From: Dorea_D hominis
GTDB lineage: Bacteria; Bacillota; Clostridia; Lachnospirales; Lachnospiraceae
Direction of reading: 5' to 3'
Assembly: GCF_014287705.1 (NCBI RefSeq)
Contig: NZ_JACOOY010000019.1
Location: forward strand, 1 to 64,000
DNA length: 64,000 nt
In this document: positions 34,098 to 42,561 of the stretch, piece by piece
Numbering within the stretch: the stretch's first letter is position 1
Layout of the letters: every line of letters starts with the position of its first letter
Made by a program: the position numbers and the translations under genes
The notes under the pieces: generated by a model
The model's database searches: none
The model's input: the letters and a program-made list of their open reading frames with translations, nothing else
Told to the model about the DNA's origin: nothing

Positions 34098-34955
34098 TTA
34101 TAAAGCTCTTAACTTCTCTGCAAATTCATTGCTCAGAGTCATCTTCGCAACATAGAAAACATCTCCTGTCATATAGACATTCCAATCATCTTCTACTTCT
34201 ACCTGTAATTCTCCACCCGGCATATGCACGATCACTTTGCTGTTCGTCATGCCCAGTTTGTATGCAACTCCGGCTGCCGCACACGCTCCTGTTCCGGATG
34301 CAAGTGTGTAACCTGCGCCTCGCTCAAAGATTTCAATCGCAATATTTTCTTTGTCGATCACTTTCATAATCTGTGTATTAATACGATTTGGAAAATATCT
34401 TGCGATCTCTGCATAGTCACCAATCTTCGTAACAAGTGGTTTGGAGATCTCGCGCATCGGAATTACACAGTGCGGATTACCGATATTTACACAGGTAACC
34501 GGATATAACGTACGTCCGAATACCATATCTTCATTAATGACTTCTCTTCGTTCTCCAGTTACCGGAATATCATCACTCCAGAATGAAAGTTTTCCCATGG
34601 AAACGCGAAGTCTGCTACCATCTTCATTTAAAAATGTTACTTCAACCGGTCCGTTTCCTGTATATAATTTAAAATTCTTTTTCTGTACATAACTTGCATC
34701 TTTGAGATATTTTGCAAAAATACGGACACCATTTCCACTCGTCTCGGATTCGCTTCCGTCTGGATTCCATACTTTCACATACATTCCGTCTTCTTTTAAA
34801 ATCGGTCCCTCAAGAACTCCATCAGAGCCAAGTCCCGCATTTCTGTCACAGATCCTCCGGACATTTCTTTCATTTAATTCCAGCTCATTTTTATTTGGAT
34901 CAAATACAACATAATCATTTCCAAGTCCATGATAACGCTCTAATACAACTTTCAT
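34098..34955 (-). CDS. dapF: DapF-family epimerase with serine at the first catalytic position
   Basis: Diaminopimelate epimerase family, interconverting LL- and meso-DAP for lysine and peptidoglycan. The start is the ATG at 34955 (MKVVLERYHGLGND), preceded by CCGGAGGTATGTT; a longer frame upstream has no such site. The 285 residues contain the second active-site cysteine (C225 in SGTGACAAAG), but the first, normally cysteine at position 73 in xxCGNGxR, is serine here (SESETSGNGVR; codon AGT). Other substrate residues (N12-D13, NPDGS, E/R in FERGAG) are present. The change could alter rate or substrate, so exact activity is uncertain. Confidence 0.85.
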   Translation of the reverse strand: MKVVLERYHGLGNDYVVFDPNKNELELNERNVRRICDRNAGLGSDGVLEGPILKEDGMYVKVWNPDGSESETSGNGVRIFAKYLKDASYVQKKNFKLYTGNGPVEVTFLNEDGSRLRVSMGKLSFWSDDIPVTGERREVINEDMVFGRTLYPVTCVNIGNPHCVIPMREISKPLVTKIGDYAEIARYFPNRINTQIMKVIDKENIAIEIFERGAGYTLASGTGACAAAGVAYKLGMTNSKVIVHMPGGELQVEVEDDWNVYMTGDVFYVAKMTLSNEFAEKLRAL

Positions 34956-35043
34956 AACATACCTCCGGTTTGCAGAAATCTTGTGATTTCTTTTTCTCAT
35001 AGCTTCTGTACTCATCATAGCAGGCATGATTTTCCTTTTCAAC

Positions 35044-35080
35044 GCAAATATTGCTATTTGCATTGCAAATCGTGCTATTT
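35044..35080 (+). promoter_or_regulatory. AraC-type direct repeats upstream of the AraC gene
   Basis: GCAAATATTGCTATTT (35044-35059) and GCAAATCGTGCTATTT (35065-35080) match at 14 of 16 positions and start 21 bp apart, two helical turns, the spacing at which an AraC-family protein binds two half-sites on one face. An overlapping perfect palindrome ATTTGCA-T-TGCAAAT (35056-35070) is also present. It lies between divergent dapF and the AraC gene. Confidence 0.6.
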
Positions 35081-35123
35081 TATTCTATGATATAAGAAAA
35101 AACGACAAAAGGAGCATTTCTCC

Positions 35124-35966
35124 ATGGACACATATATGAAAAAAGGCTATCTGAACAGTGAATTCCGGCTTTTTCACCTGACGGACCGTGAGACGAAGGA
35201 AGTCGAATACCATTATCATGACTTTAACAAGATCACGATTTTTATTAAAGGAAAGGTCAACTATATGATTGAAGGAAAATCCTATGATTTAAAACCTTAT
35301 GATATCGTTCTAGTCAATCATAATGATATTCATAGACTCGAAGTGGATAATTCGGTTCTTTATGAACGTATTATTGTTTATATTGCACCGGGATTTATCC
35401 AAGCTTATAAAAATAAGGATTATGATCTGAGTTTCTGTTTTCAGCGTGCCGCAAAAGAACATTCTAACGTGCTTCGTATTCCATCACTCGAAAAAAGCTC
35501 TCTTTTCCGCTCCATTACCCGGCTGGAGAAATCTTTCTCTGATGATAGTTATGCTTCTGGTCTGTACCGGCAGGTATTATTTCTGGAATTTATGATCCAC
35601 TTAAACCGTGCCGCCCTGAAAAACAGGCTGGAATTTATTGATACAGATAACTGCAATGCAAAGATTATCCATATTCTTGACTACATTAATAATCATCTGA
35701 GTGAAAATTTGAATATTGATATTCTTGCTGAACATTTTTATATCAGCAAATATTATATGATGAGACAGTTCAAGCAGGAAACCGGTTATACCATCGGGAA
35801 TTACATTGCCCAGAAACGGCTCCTGCTCGCAAAAGAAATGCTCCTGTCCGGCACTCCTGCCGCACAGGTATGTTATGACTGCGGTTATCACGACTATTCC
35901 ACGTTCCAGCGTGCATACCGCAAATTATTTTCTGAATCTCCGAGTCAGACAGTGACCCTCGAGTAA
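35124..35966 (+). CDS. AraC-family transcriptional regulator
   Basis: A 280-residue regulator. An N-terminal cupin-like sensor (about 20-110; EVEYHYHDFNKITIFIKG and LKPYDIVLVNHNDIHR) is followed by the paired helix-turn-helix of AraC (about 180-275; LAEHFYISKYYMMRQFKQETGYTIGNYI and VCYDCGYHDYSTFQRAYRKLF). The closest neighbours are dapF (divergent) and hflX (convergent, overlapping by 22 bp at the 3' ends). Direct repeats in the upstream region fit autoregulation and/or dapF control. The ligand is unknown. Confidence 0.9.
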   Translation: MDTYMKKGYLNSEFRLFHLTDRETKEVEYHYHDFNKITIFIKGKVNYMIEGKSYDLKPYDIVLVNHNDIHRLEVDNSVLYERIIVYIAPGFIQAYKNKDYDLSFCFQRAAKEHSNVLRIPSLEKSSLFRSITRLEKSFSDDSYASGLYRQVLFLEFMIHLNRAALKNRLEFIDTDNCNAKIIHILDYINNHLSENLNIDILAEHFYISKYYMMRQFKQETGYTIGNYIAQKRLLLAKEMLLSGTPAAQVCYDCGYHDYSTFQRAYRKLFSESPSQTVTLE

Positions 35967-37186
35967 AGTTCTGCCGGGACATAGGCTCTTACAAAGATAC
36001 CATCCTCCTGATACTTCTCTTCCAGCAGCTCTCCGTACTTGCGGATGAGCTGGATCTTTGCCGCATCCCGGTACTCATACAGGCATTCAAGAAATACTTT
36101 CTGCTCTCTTAACACCGCTTCCATCGTATCTGTCAGGTCGGTAAGTCCGGCTCCTGTCTTTGCTGAAATTTTAACCGTATAATCTGCTTTAAAATCCCGG
36201 ATCAACGGTGCATCTTCTAACTTGTCCTGTTTATTGAACGCCGTGATGATCGCTTTGTCTTTTACACCAAGATTCGATAATGTCTCATACACGGTGTACA
36301 TCTGACTGTCCATCTGTGGACTGGATGTATCTACTACATGCAGGATTACATCCGCATATTTTGCTTCTTCCAGTGTACTCTTAAATGCTTCGATCAGATG
36401 ATGTGGAAGTTTTTTAATAAATCCGACTGTATCTGTCAGAAGTACTTCCTGACCTCCCGGCAATTTTAAACCTCTTGTTGTCGGGTCTAATGTTGCAAAC
36501 AGCTTATCTTCCGCCAGAATATCCGCTCCCGTTAACCGGTTAAGAAGTGTAGACTTTCCGGCATTCGTATATCCAACGATTGCAACTACCGGCACATAAC
36601 TTTTGCTTCTCTGCTCTCTTGTCACTTCACGGTGGCGTTTTACTTCTTTTAATTCCCGGTTCAATGCTGCAATCCGGCTTTTAATGAGACGTCTGTCCAT
36701 CTCCAGTTTCTTCTCTCCCGGTCCTCTCGTTCCGATACCGCCGCCAAGTCTTGACATTGCCGTACCAAATCCGGTCAGCCTTGTCTGCCGGTACTTTAAC
36801 TGTGCCAGTTCTACCTGAATCTTACCTTCACTTGTAGAAGCTCTGGCTGCAAATATATCCAATATAAGAAGTGTACGATCCATCACCTTCACATTCAGTT
36901 CATCCTGCAGATTCTTCATCTGTGCCGGTGAAAGTTCGTCATCACAAATAATACCTGTTGCTTCCAGTTCCCATAACAGGTCTTTGATCTCTTCTATCTT
37001 TCCTTTCCCAACATAAGTCCCCGGATGCACCTGCTCTCGGTTCTGGATCACACGACCGACCGTTTCTGCACCTGCTGTGGTTGCCAGTTCAGAGAGTTCC
37101 GAAAGCGAATCTTCCATGCTTTCTTCTCCCGGAAGTTCCACTCCTACCAGGATCACTCTCTCTTTATCCTGTTTTAATTCTATCAT
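35945..37186 (-). CDS. hflX: Ribosome-associated GTPase HflX
   Basis: GTPase that splits stalled or stress-idled ribosomes. The 413 residues hold the HflX N-terminal domain (with GTYVGKGKIEEI and the ICDDELSPAQMKNL segment), the RGPGEKKLE linker motif, and the G domain with G1 GYTNAGKST, G3 DTVGF and G4 NKQD. Its last 22 bp overlap the 3' end of the AraC gene in the opposite orientation. The upstream neighbour is the TPR lipoprotein, 34 bp away. Confidence 0.96.
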   Translation of the reverse strand: MIELKQDKERVILVGVELPGEESMEDSLSELSELATTAGAETVGRVIQNREQVHPGTYVGKGKIEEIKDLLWELEATGIICDDELSPAQMKNLQDELNVKVMDRTLLILDIFAARASTSEGKIQVELAQLKYRQTRLTGFGTAMSRLGGGIGTRGPGEKKLEMDRRLIKSRIAALNRELKEVKRHREVTREQRSKSYVPVVAIVGYTNAGKSTLLNRLTGADILAEDKLFATLDPTTRGLKLPGGQEVLLTDTVGFIKKLPHHLIEAFKSTLEEAKYADVILHVVDTSSPQMDSQMYTVYETLSNLGVKDKAIITAFNKQDKLEDAPLIRDFKADYTVKISAKTGAGLTDLTDTMEAVLREQKVFLECLYEYRDAAKIQLIRKYGELLEEKYQEDGIFVRAYVPAELYSRVTV

Positions 37187-37220
37187 ACGAAACCTCTATT
37201 TTATCTGGTTCTATAACTGA

Positions 37221-37745
37221 TTATCTTGTTTCCAGAAATTCCACTTCTTTTTTTGCTGTTTCATCATCCGGATATTTTTCCAGATATTCATTCAGTTTTG
37301 ACTTTGCTTTTTCCCAGTTCTGCATCTTCTCATAGGAAACAATAACATTGTATTCCATTTCCTTTTTCAACTCATCTGAACTTCCGGATGCTGCCAGACC
37401 TTTCTCATAATAGGAAAGTGCACTCTTTCCATCATCAAGTTTCAGTGCACAGCCACCCATCAAATTATAAAGTGTGGCATTTTCTTTTGTTCCTGCTTTA
37501 ACTGCATTTTTAAATGCTTTTAATGCAGCCTTATATTCCTTCTGCTCCCAGCAGGCAATTCCGATTCCACGGTATGCATCTGCTGTATTCTTGTCCTGTT
37601 TCACTGCTTCTTTGAAGCTTGCTTCTGCCTGTTTATATTCTTTGGACTCTAACTGGCTGACACCCTCTTTGTAAGGATTGCCGGAACATCCTGCCAGCGC
37701 AAGTCCCATACTTGCTGTCAATATCACTGCTGCCAATCTCTTCAT
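37221..37745 (-). CDS. TPR-repeat lipoprotein
   Basis: A 174-residue lipoprotein: signal peptide MKRLAAVILTASMGLALAGC with lipobox LAGC (C20), then four or five tetratricopeptide repeats (for example YKQAEASFKEAVKQDKNTADAYRGIGIACWEQKEYKAALKAFKNAV). It would sit on the outer face of the membrane as a protein-interaction scaffold. It lies between the P1B ATPase gene (75 bp upstream) and hflX (34 bp downstream). The partner is unknown. Confidence 0.87.
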   Translation of the reverse strand: MKRLAAVILTASMGLALAGCSGNPYKEGVSQLESKEYKQAEASFKEAVKQDKNTADAYRGIGIACWEQKEYKAALKAFKNAVKAGTKENATLYNLMGGCALKLDDGKSALSYYEKGLAASGSSDELKKEMEYNVIVSYEKMQNWEKAKSKLNEYLEKYPDDETAKKEVEFLETR

Positions 37746-37820
37746 TATGATCTGTCTCCTTTTGCTTTCCTACATGTTTATATGCAAATAGTGATTCTCT
37801 CTCAAAATATATTCCACAGT

Positions 37821-39683
37821 CTATGCATAATATTTCACGACATAGACTGCGTTCATAATCGCTGCAAATACAACGCCGACTTCTGCAACGATCGCTTCCC
37901 ACATTCCAAAGTATCCAACCAGTGCAAGCAGTACAATGATCACTTTCACTGCAATCGCAAAAGCAATATTCTGGTTTACTACCCGGAGTGTTTCTTTGGA
38001 AATTTTGATCGCATCTACGATTTTCGGCAATTCATCTTCCAGTAAAATAATATCTGCCGCCTCAATTGCCAGCGCAGAACCTAACGCTCCCATCGCGATT
38101 CCGATATCTGCACGTGCCAGTACCGGGGCATCATTTACACCGTCTCCGACACAGACCAATTTCTCCATATCATCCTGGATCGTCAGGAAATCTTCCAGCT
38201 GCTCTAATTTGTCTGAAGGCATCAGATCTGTATATGCATAATCCATCTTCAGTTCTTTTGCCACCGCATATCCTGCGCTCCTTGTATCACCAGTCAGCAT
38301 AACAAGCACAGCTTTACACTTATCTTTCAGATATTTCATCGTCCACTTCGCACGATATTTAATCGCATCTTCAATGATGATCGCACCCATATATTCTGTT
38401 CCCACGCTGACATAGACAACCGTTCCTGTACTATCAAATTCATCTACTTCAATATCATATTTTTCCATCAGCCGGAAGTTTCCGACATGGATTCGCTTTC
38501 CATCATAATCTCCGGAAAGACCATATCCCGGAATCTGCTTAATATTGGATACGAGATCTTTGTCAATCTCGCCATCATAGGCATTCAGGAGTGACTGTGC
38601 GATCGGATGATTGGAATAGCTTTCCACATGCGCCGCAATCTTTAAAAGTTCCTCTTCTGTTCCCTGCTCTGCGTAAATCTCCTGAACCGAAAATTCTCCT
38701 TCTGTCAGTGTTCCTGTCTTATCAAATACAAATGTATCTGCCTTGGAAAGGTCTTCCAGATAGTTGGCTCCTTTGATTACGATTCCCTGTCTTGCCGCCG
38801 ATGCAATTCCTCCTAAGAACGCGATTGGAATCGACATTACAAGTGCTGTCGGGCATGCCACGATCAGGAAAATAAGTCCTCTGTAAATCCATATATTCCA
38901 GTTATGATAAGAAAATGTAAGCGGCGGATAGATCATAACAAAGAGTGCTAACAGCACCATTGCCGGTGTGTATATTCTTGAAAATCTGGAAACAAAACTT
39001 TCGCTCTCGGATTCCTTATTCTGTGCTTCCTCTACCAGTTCCATGATCTGTGCGACTGTCGAATCACGATATACTTTCAGAACCTTTGCCTCTACTGCAC
39101 CGCTTAAGTTAATACATCCACTGTAGATCTTATTTCCTTCAGAAACTCTTCTTGGCATAGACTCACCGGTAACCGCTTTCATGTCAAGAAGCGTAGATCC
39201 AGCTTCTACTATTCCATCAACCGGCACACGTTCTCCCGGCTTGATCACAATGATATCTCCAACCTGAAGATCGATCGGATCGATCTGTTCTTCTCCGCCA
39301 TCTGTCTTACGGATCGCAAATGCCGGACGAATATCAATCATCTCTTCAATGGATCGTTTGGCATTGTCTGTGGAATATGCTTCAAAAATAACTCCCAGCT
39401 CAAAAAGGATCATGACAAGTACACCTTCTGTATATCTTCCAATACCGAAAGCTCCGATCGTCGCAACCGTCGTCAGCGTATATTCTGTTAAAAATTTCAG
39501 TTCCAGAATCCTGTCTCGAAGTTTTTTAAATACATCAAAACCAACGATCAGATATGCGATCAGAAACCAGACGAATTTAATCTCATCTTCTATCGTAAAA
39601 TTCGATGTCACAATAACAGCCGCCAGATAAATAACAACGCCGACTCCATATATCATACTTTGTTTTTTTAATTGCTCTGTCAT
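37821..39683 (-). CDS. P1B-type heavy-metal ATPase with CPT membrane motif
   Basis: A metal-exporting P-type ATPase of 620 residues. It shows TGES (172-175), the phosphorylation site DKTGT with D321, the HP motif (SNHPIAQS) and GDGVNDAP. There is no N-terminal metal-binding domain. The membrane metal site differs from the Zn/Cd standard: CPT (277-279) instead of CPC, and E601 (VAEVG) instead of the aspartate of ADxG, while the nearby lysine (AVKVII) is kept. An ArsR/CadC-type repressor is encoded 43 bp upstream, so it is probably metal-induced. Metal specificity cannot be assigned from these residues. Confidence 0.9.
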   Translation of the reverse strand: MTEQLKKQSMIYGVGVVIYLAAVIVTSNFTIEDEIKFVWFLIAYLIVGFDVFKKLRDRILELKFLTEYTLTTVATIGAFGIGRYTEGVLVMILFELGVIFEAYSTDNAKRSIEEMIDIRPAFAIRKTDGGEEQIDPIDLQVGDIIVIKPGERVPVDGIVEAGSTLLDMKAVTGESMPRRVSEGNKIYSGCINLSGAVEAKVLKVYRDSTVAQIMELVEEAQNKESESESFVSRFSRIYTPAMVLLALFVMIYPPLTFSYHNWNIWIYRGLIFLIVACPTALVMSIPIAFLGGIASAARQGIVIKGANYLEDLSKADTFVFDKTGTLTEGEFSVQEIYAEQGTEEELLKIAAHVESYSNHPIAQSLLNAYDGEIDKDLVSNIKQIPGYGLSGDYDGKRIHVGNFRLMEKYDIEVDEFDSTGTVVYVSVGTEYMGAIIIEDAIKYRAKWTMKYLKDKCKAVLVMLTGDTRSAGYAVAKELKMDYAYTDLMPSDKLEQLEDFLTIQDDMEKLVCVGDGVNDAPVLARADIGIAMGALGSALAIEAADIILLEDELPKIVDAIKISKETLRVVNQNIAFAIAVKVIIVLLALVGYFGMWEAIVAEVGVVFAAIMNAVYVVKYYA

Positions 39684-39725
39684 ATCATTTTCCCTTTTCT
39701 TTTTCCACTAAAAAGCCTGTAAAAA

Positions 39726-40085
39726 CTACTCCATAATATGTTCCATTCCTTGGCTGATAATATTCTGAATATGCCCATCCGCAAGTGAATAATAAACTGT
39801 TTTTCCTTCTCTTCTGTTCTTCACCAGCTTCATCTGCTTTAATACACGAAGCTGATGTGAAATCGCCGACTGCGTCATCCCCAGCATCTCTGCCAGGTCA
39901 CACACACACATCTCTGATCGGAGCAGCACGCATAAGATCTTGATTCTTGTTGCATCTCCGAATACTTTATAAAAATCCGCCAGTTCATTCAGCAATTCTT
40001 CCGCCGGCATCTTCTCTTTTACTGCCTCTATAATCTGGTTGTGTACGCATGTAACGTCACAGCATTCTACTTCTGTCTTCTTCAT
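39726..40085 (-). CDS. ArsR/SmtB-family metal-responsive repressor (CadC-like)
   Basis: A 119-residue winged-helix repressor. I use the ATG at 40085 (MKKTEVECCDVTC), preceded by GGGAGGACAGACC. Candidate metal ligands are the N-terminal cysteines (ECCDVTC) and the CVCDL pair in the recognition helix region (SEMCVCDLAEML), which is the alpha-3N type site of CadC and ArsR. Helix-turn-helix: MTQSAISHQLRVLKQMKLVKNRREG. It is followed by the P1B ATPase, the usual repressor-exporter pairing; metal binding should release the promoter. Confidence 0.92.
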   Translation of the reverse strand: MKKTEVECCDVTCVHNQIIEAVKEKMPAEELLNELADFYKVFGDATRIKILCVLLRSEMCVCDLAEMLGMTQSAISHQLRVLKQMKLVKNRREGKTVYYSLADGHIQNIISQGMEHIME

Positions 40086-40128
40086 GGTCTGTCCTCCCAT
40101 CGATTCAAGAGATCCATAACCTATGAAA

Positions 40129-40153
40129 ATATGAACCATCTCTCATCTGATAT
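40129..40153. promoter_or_regulatory. Possible ArsR-family operator
   Basis: An imperfect palindrome ATATGAAC..TCATCTGATAT lies 44-68 bp upstream of the repressor start and loosely resembles the ATATGAA-N6-TTCATAT boxes of SmtB/CzrA proteins. The half-sites are degenerate. Confidence 0.3.
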
Positions 40154-40237
40154 ATTATGCCAAAACAAAACCGGCATTTCAACTGTTTGCAGCAAAATAC
40201 ACGGAAAATTAAGAAAATTGTAACGATTTATATTCGT

Positions 40238-40279
40238 AAGAAGGCTCTCACTGCCGCTAACAGCAGTGAGAGCCTTCTT
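40238..40279 (-). terminator. Probable terminator downstream of ung
   Basis: Perfect 17-bp stem (40238-40254 with 40263-40279) with an 8-base loop, 39 bp after the ung stop. The following T run on the minus strand is short. Confidence 0.7.
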
Positions 40280-40317
40280 CTCTTCTAGCATCAACATTCT
40301 CCTATCACTTCTTCCGC

Positions 40318-40986
40318 CTACTCAATCTGCCAGTCAATTGGCTCGATCCCATGTTCCTTCAGGAAATCATTCGTCTGGCTGAACGGCTTGCTCCCGAAGA
40401 ATCCACGATATGCCGACAGCGGACTCGGATGCGGTGCCTTTAAGATCAGGTGCTTCGGATTATCAAGCATTCTGGCTTTCCGCTGTGCCGGAGCGCCCCA
40501 TAAAATAAATACAATCGGACGATCCTGACTGTTAAGCGCCATGATCGCCGCATCGGTAAATTCTTCCCAGCCGATCCCGCGATGGGAATTTGCCTGATGT
40601 GCGCGCACAGTCAGTACTGTATTCAGCATAAGTACGCCTTGCTCTGCCCACTTCGTAAGGCATCCGTGATTTGGAATTGTGCATCCAAGATCATCGTGCA
40701 GTTCTTTATAAATATTCACCAGTGACGGTGGTACTTCCACACCTTTTTTCACCGAAAAGCAAAGTCCATGTGCCTGTCCGTTGTTATGATACGGATCCTG
40801 CCCAAGAATTACAACCTTTACCTTACTGAGCGGTGTCAGATGAAATGCATTGAAAATATCATCTGCCGGCGGAAAGATAAGCCTCGTCCGATATTCTTCA
40901 TTCACTTTATTAAATAATTCTTTATAATAAGGTTTCTTAAATTCCCCTTTTAACGCATCTAACCAGTCATTGTTAATCGCAGACAT
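40318..40986 (-). CDS. ung: Uracil-DNA glycosylase
   Basis: Family 1 UDG, which removes uracil from DNA. The 222 residues have the catalytic water-activating loop GQDPYHN (D64), the Pro-rich loop VPPSLVNIY and the DNA-intercalating loop HPSPLSAYRGF. It stands 96 bp after hisF, probably at the end of the hisH-hisF transcript, and is followed by a hairpin. Confidence 0.97.
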   Translation of the reverse strand: MSAINNDWLDALKGEFKKPYYKELFNKVNEEYRTRLIFPPADDIFNAFHLTPLSKVKVVILGQDPYHNNGQAHGLCFSVKKGVEVPPSLVNIYKELHDDLGCTIPNHGCLTKWAEQGVLMLNTVLTVRAHQANSHRGIGWEEFTDAAIMALNSQDRPIVFILWGAPAQRKARMLDNPKHLILKAPHPSPLSAYRGFFGSKPFSQTNDFLKEHGIEPIDWQIE

Positions 40987-41082
40987 ACTCTTTTCCTTCT
41001 TTTCTCTTACTGCTATATGGCAGTTTCATTTCTTATGTATTTTCCTATATATTATTCAATATCATCTGTCCGGCTCCTGTGC

Positions 41083-41844
41083 CTACAAACGCACGGATAC
41101 GCCTTTCTCTCGCAGATACTGTTTTACTTCTTTGATCTCCAGTTCTTTATAATGGAACAATGAAGCCGCCAGTGCTGCATCTGCCTTTCCATCCGTCAGT
41201 GCTTCATAGAAATGTTCCAGCGTTCCGGCTCCACCGGATGCGATTACCGGAATATTTACCGCTTCCGCAATGGCTCTTGTAAGTGCCAGATCATATCCCG
41301 CTTTTGTTCCGTCGCAATCCATGCTTGTCAACAGGATTTCTCCTGCTCCAAGGCTTTCTACCTTGCGTGCCCATTCCAGCGCATCAATGCCGACATCTAT
41401 ACGTCCGCCATTTTTGTATATATTCCAGCCACTTCCATCTGCCCGCTTCTTTGCATCAATTGCAACAACTACACACTGACTTCCGAACTTGTCTGCCGCT
41501 TCAGAAATGAGATTCGGTGTATTGATTGCCGAAGAATTGATGGAAATCTTGTCTGCTCCCTCGCGCAGAAGTGCCTTAAAATCGTCCACGGTACGGATTC
41601 CACCACCAACTGTAAATGGAATAAATACATTCTCAGCGACTTTTCGCACCATATCTATGACCGTTCCACGATTATCGGAAGATGCCGTAATATCCAGAAA
41701 TACCAGTTCATCTGCTCCAGCCTGATCATACGCTTTCGCAATCTCAACCGGATCTCCGGCATCTTTCAAATCTACAAAATTCACACCTTTTACTACCCGA
41801 CCGTTATTTACATCCAGACATGGAATAATTCTCTTTGTATGCAT
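41083..41844 (-). CDS. hisF: Imidazole glycerol phosphate synthase, cyclase subunit
   Basis: HisF uses ammonia from HisH to form IGP and AICAR. The 253-residue TIM barrel has catalytic D11 (CLDVNNG) and D130 (AIDAKK) at the canonical numbers and the phosphate loops FTVGGGIR and IASGGAG. It is 15 bp downstream of hisH. No other histidine gene is in the window, so the pathway is split in this genome. AICAR produced here feeds directly into the AICAR transformylase encoded at 54196. Confidence 0.97.
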   Translation of the reverse strand: MHTKRIIPCLDVNNGRVVKGVNFVDLKDAGDPVEIAKAYDQAGADELVFLDITASSDNRGTVIDMVRKVAENVFIPFTVGGGIRTVDDFKALLREGADKISINSSAINTPNLISEAADKFGSQCVVVAIDAKKRADGSGWNIYKNGGRIDVGIDALEWARKVESLGAGEILLTSMDCDGTKAGYDLALTRAIAEAVNIPVIASGGAGTLEHFYEALTDGKADAALAASLFHYKELEIKEVKQYLREKGVSVRL

Positions 41845-41859
41845 CTAAACTACCTCCGC

Positions 41860-42465
41860 TTATAATTCCACAAAATTTTTCAGAATCTGAAGTCCGATAT
41901 CACTGCTCTTCTCCGGATGGAACTGACATGCAAATACATTGCCTTTTTCCACCGATGCATGAATATGTGTGCTGTATTCGGTTGTTGCAGTTACAATATC
42001 TTCCTCAGCCGCCTTCAGGTAATAAGAATGTACAAAATATACATATGGATGTTCCGGAAGATTTTTGAACAGTCTTCCATCATTCTGAAAATCCAGGGAA
42101 TTCCAACCCATATGCGGTATCTTAAGTCCCGGGTGATCCGGAATTCTTAAAATCTCACCTTTCAAAATGCCAAGTCCTTCCACTCCAGGTGTCTCATCAC
42201 TTCGTTCAAACAAGAGCTGCAAGCCAAGACAGATTCCGAGAAACGGCGTTCCTCTCTCCACTACTTCATGGATCACCGACTCCAGTCCGTACTGATGAAT
42301 CTTTCCCATTGCATCACCAAAGGCTCCCACACCCGGAAGAATAACTTTGTCTGCTGTAAGAATCCGTTCTTTATCTCTTGTAATGCAGACATCCTGTCCC
42401 AGACGGATCATTGCCTTCTCTACACTTTTAATATTACCGGCATCATAATCAATAATTGCTATCAT
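41860..42465 (-). CDS. hisH: Imidazole glycerol phosphate synthase, glutaminase subunit
   Basis: Class I glutamine amidotransferase that delivers ammonia to HisF. The 201 residues contain the catalytic triad C79 (GICLGLQ), H183 and E185 (FHPEKS). First of the hisH-hisF pair, downstream of the histidine kinase gene by 96 bp. Confidence 0.96.
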   Translation of the reverse strand: MIAIIDYDAGNIKSVEKAMIRLGQDVCITRDKERILTADKVILPGVGAFGDAMGKIHQYGLESVIHEVVERGTPFLGICLGLQLLFERSDETPGVEGLGILKGEILRIPDHPGLKIPHMGWNSLDFQNDGRLFKNLPEHPYVYFVHSYYLKAAEEDIVTATTEYSTHIHASVEKGNVFACQFHPEKSSDIGLQILKNFVEL

Positions 42466-42561
42466 ATGTTTTTACTCCTAATCAGTACGTTTTACCATTT
42501 TATCACTTTGCCACGTTAAAATAATAGCACATCCCTTATAGCTTGTCGATATGAAACTTTC

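Noticed and set aside
34956..35063. Longer DapF with an N-terminal MQIAIFALKRK extension
   Set aside because: The ATG at 34955 carries CCGGAGGT and begins the family-conserved MKVVLERYHGLGND; the extension overlaps the regulatory repeats.
40086..40139. Longer ArsR protein from an upstream start
   Set aside because: The ATG at 40085 has a strong GGGAGGACAG site and gives normal family length.
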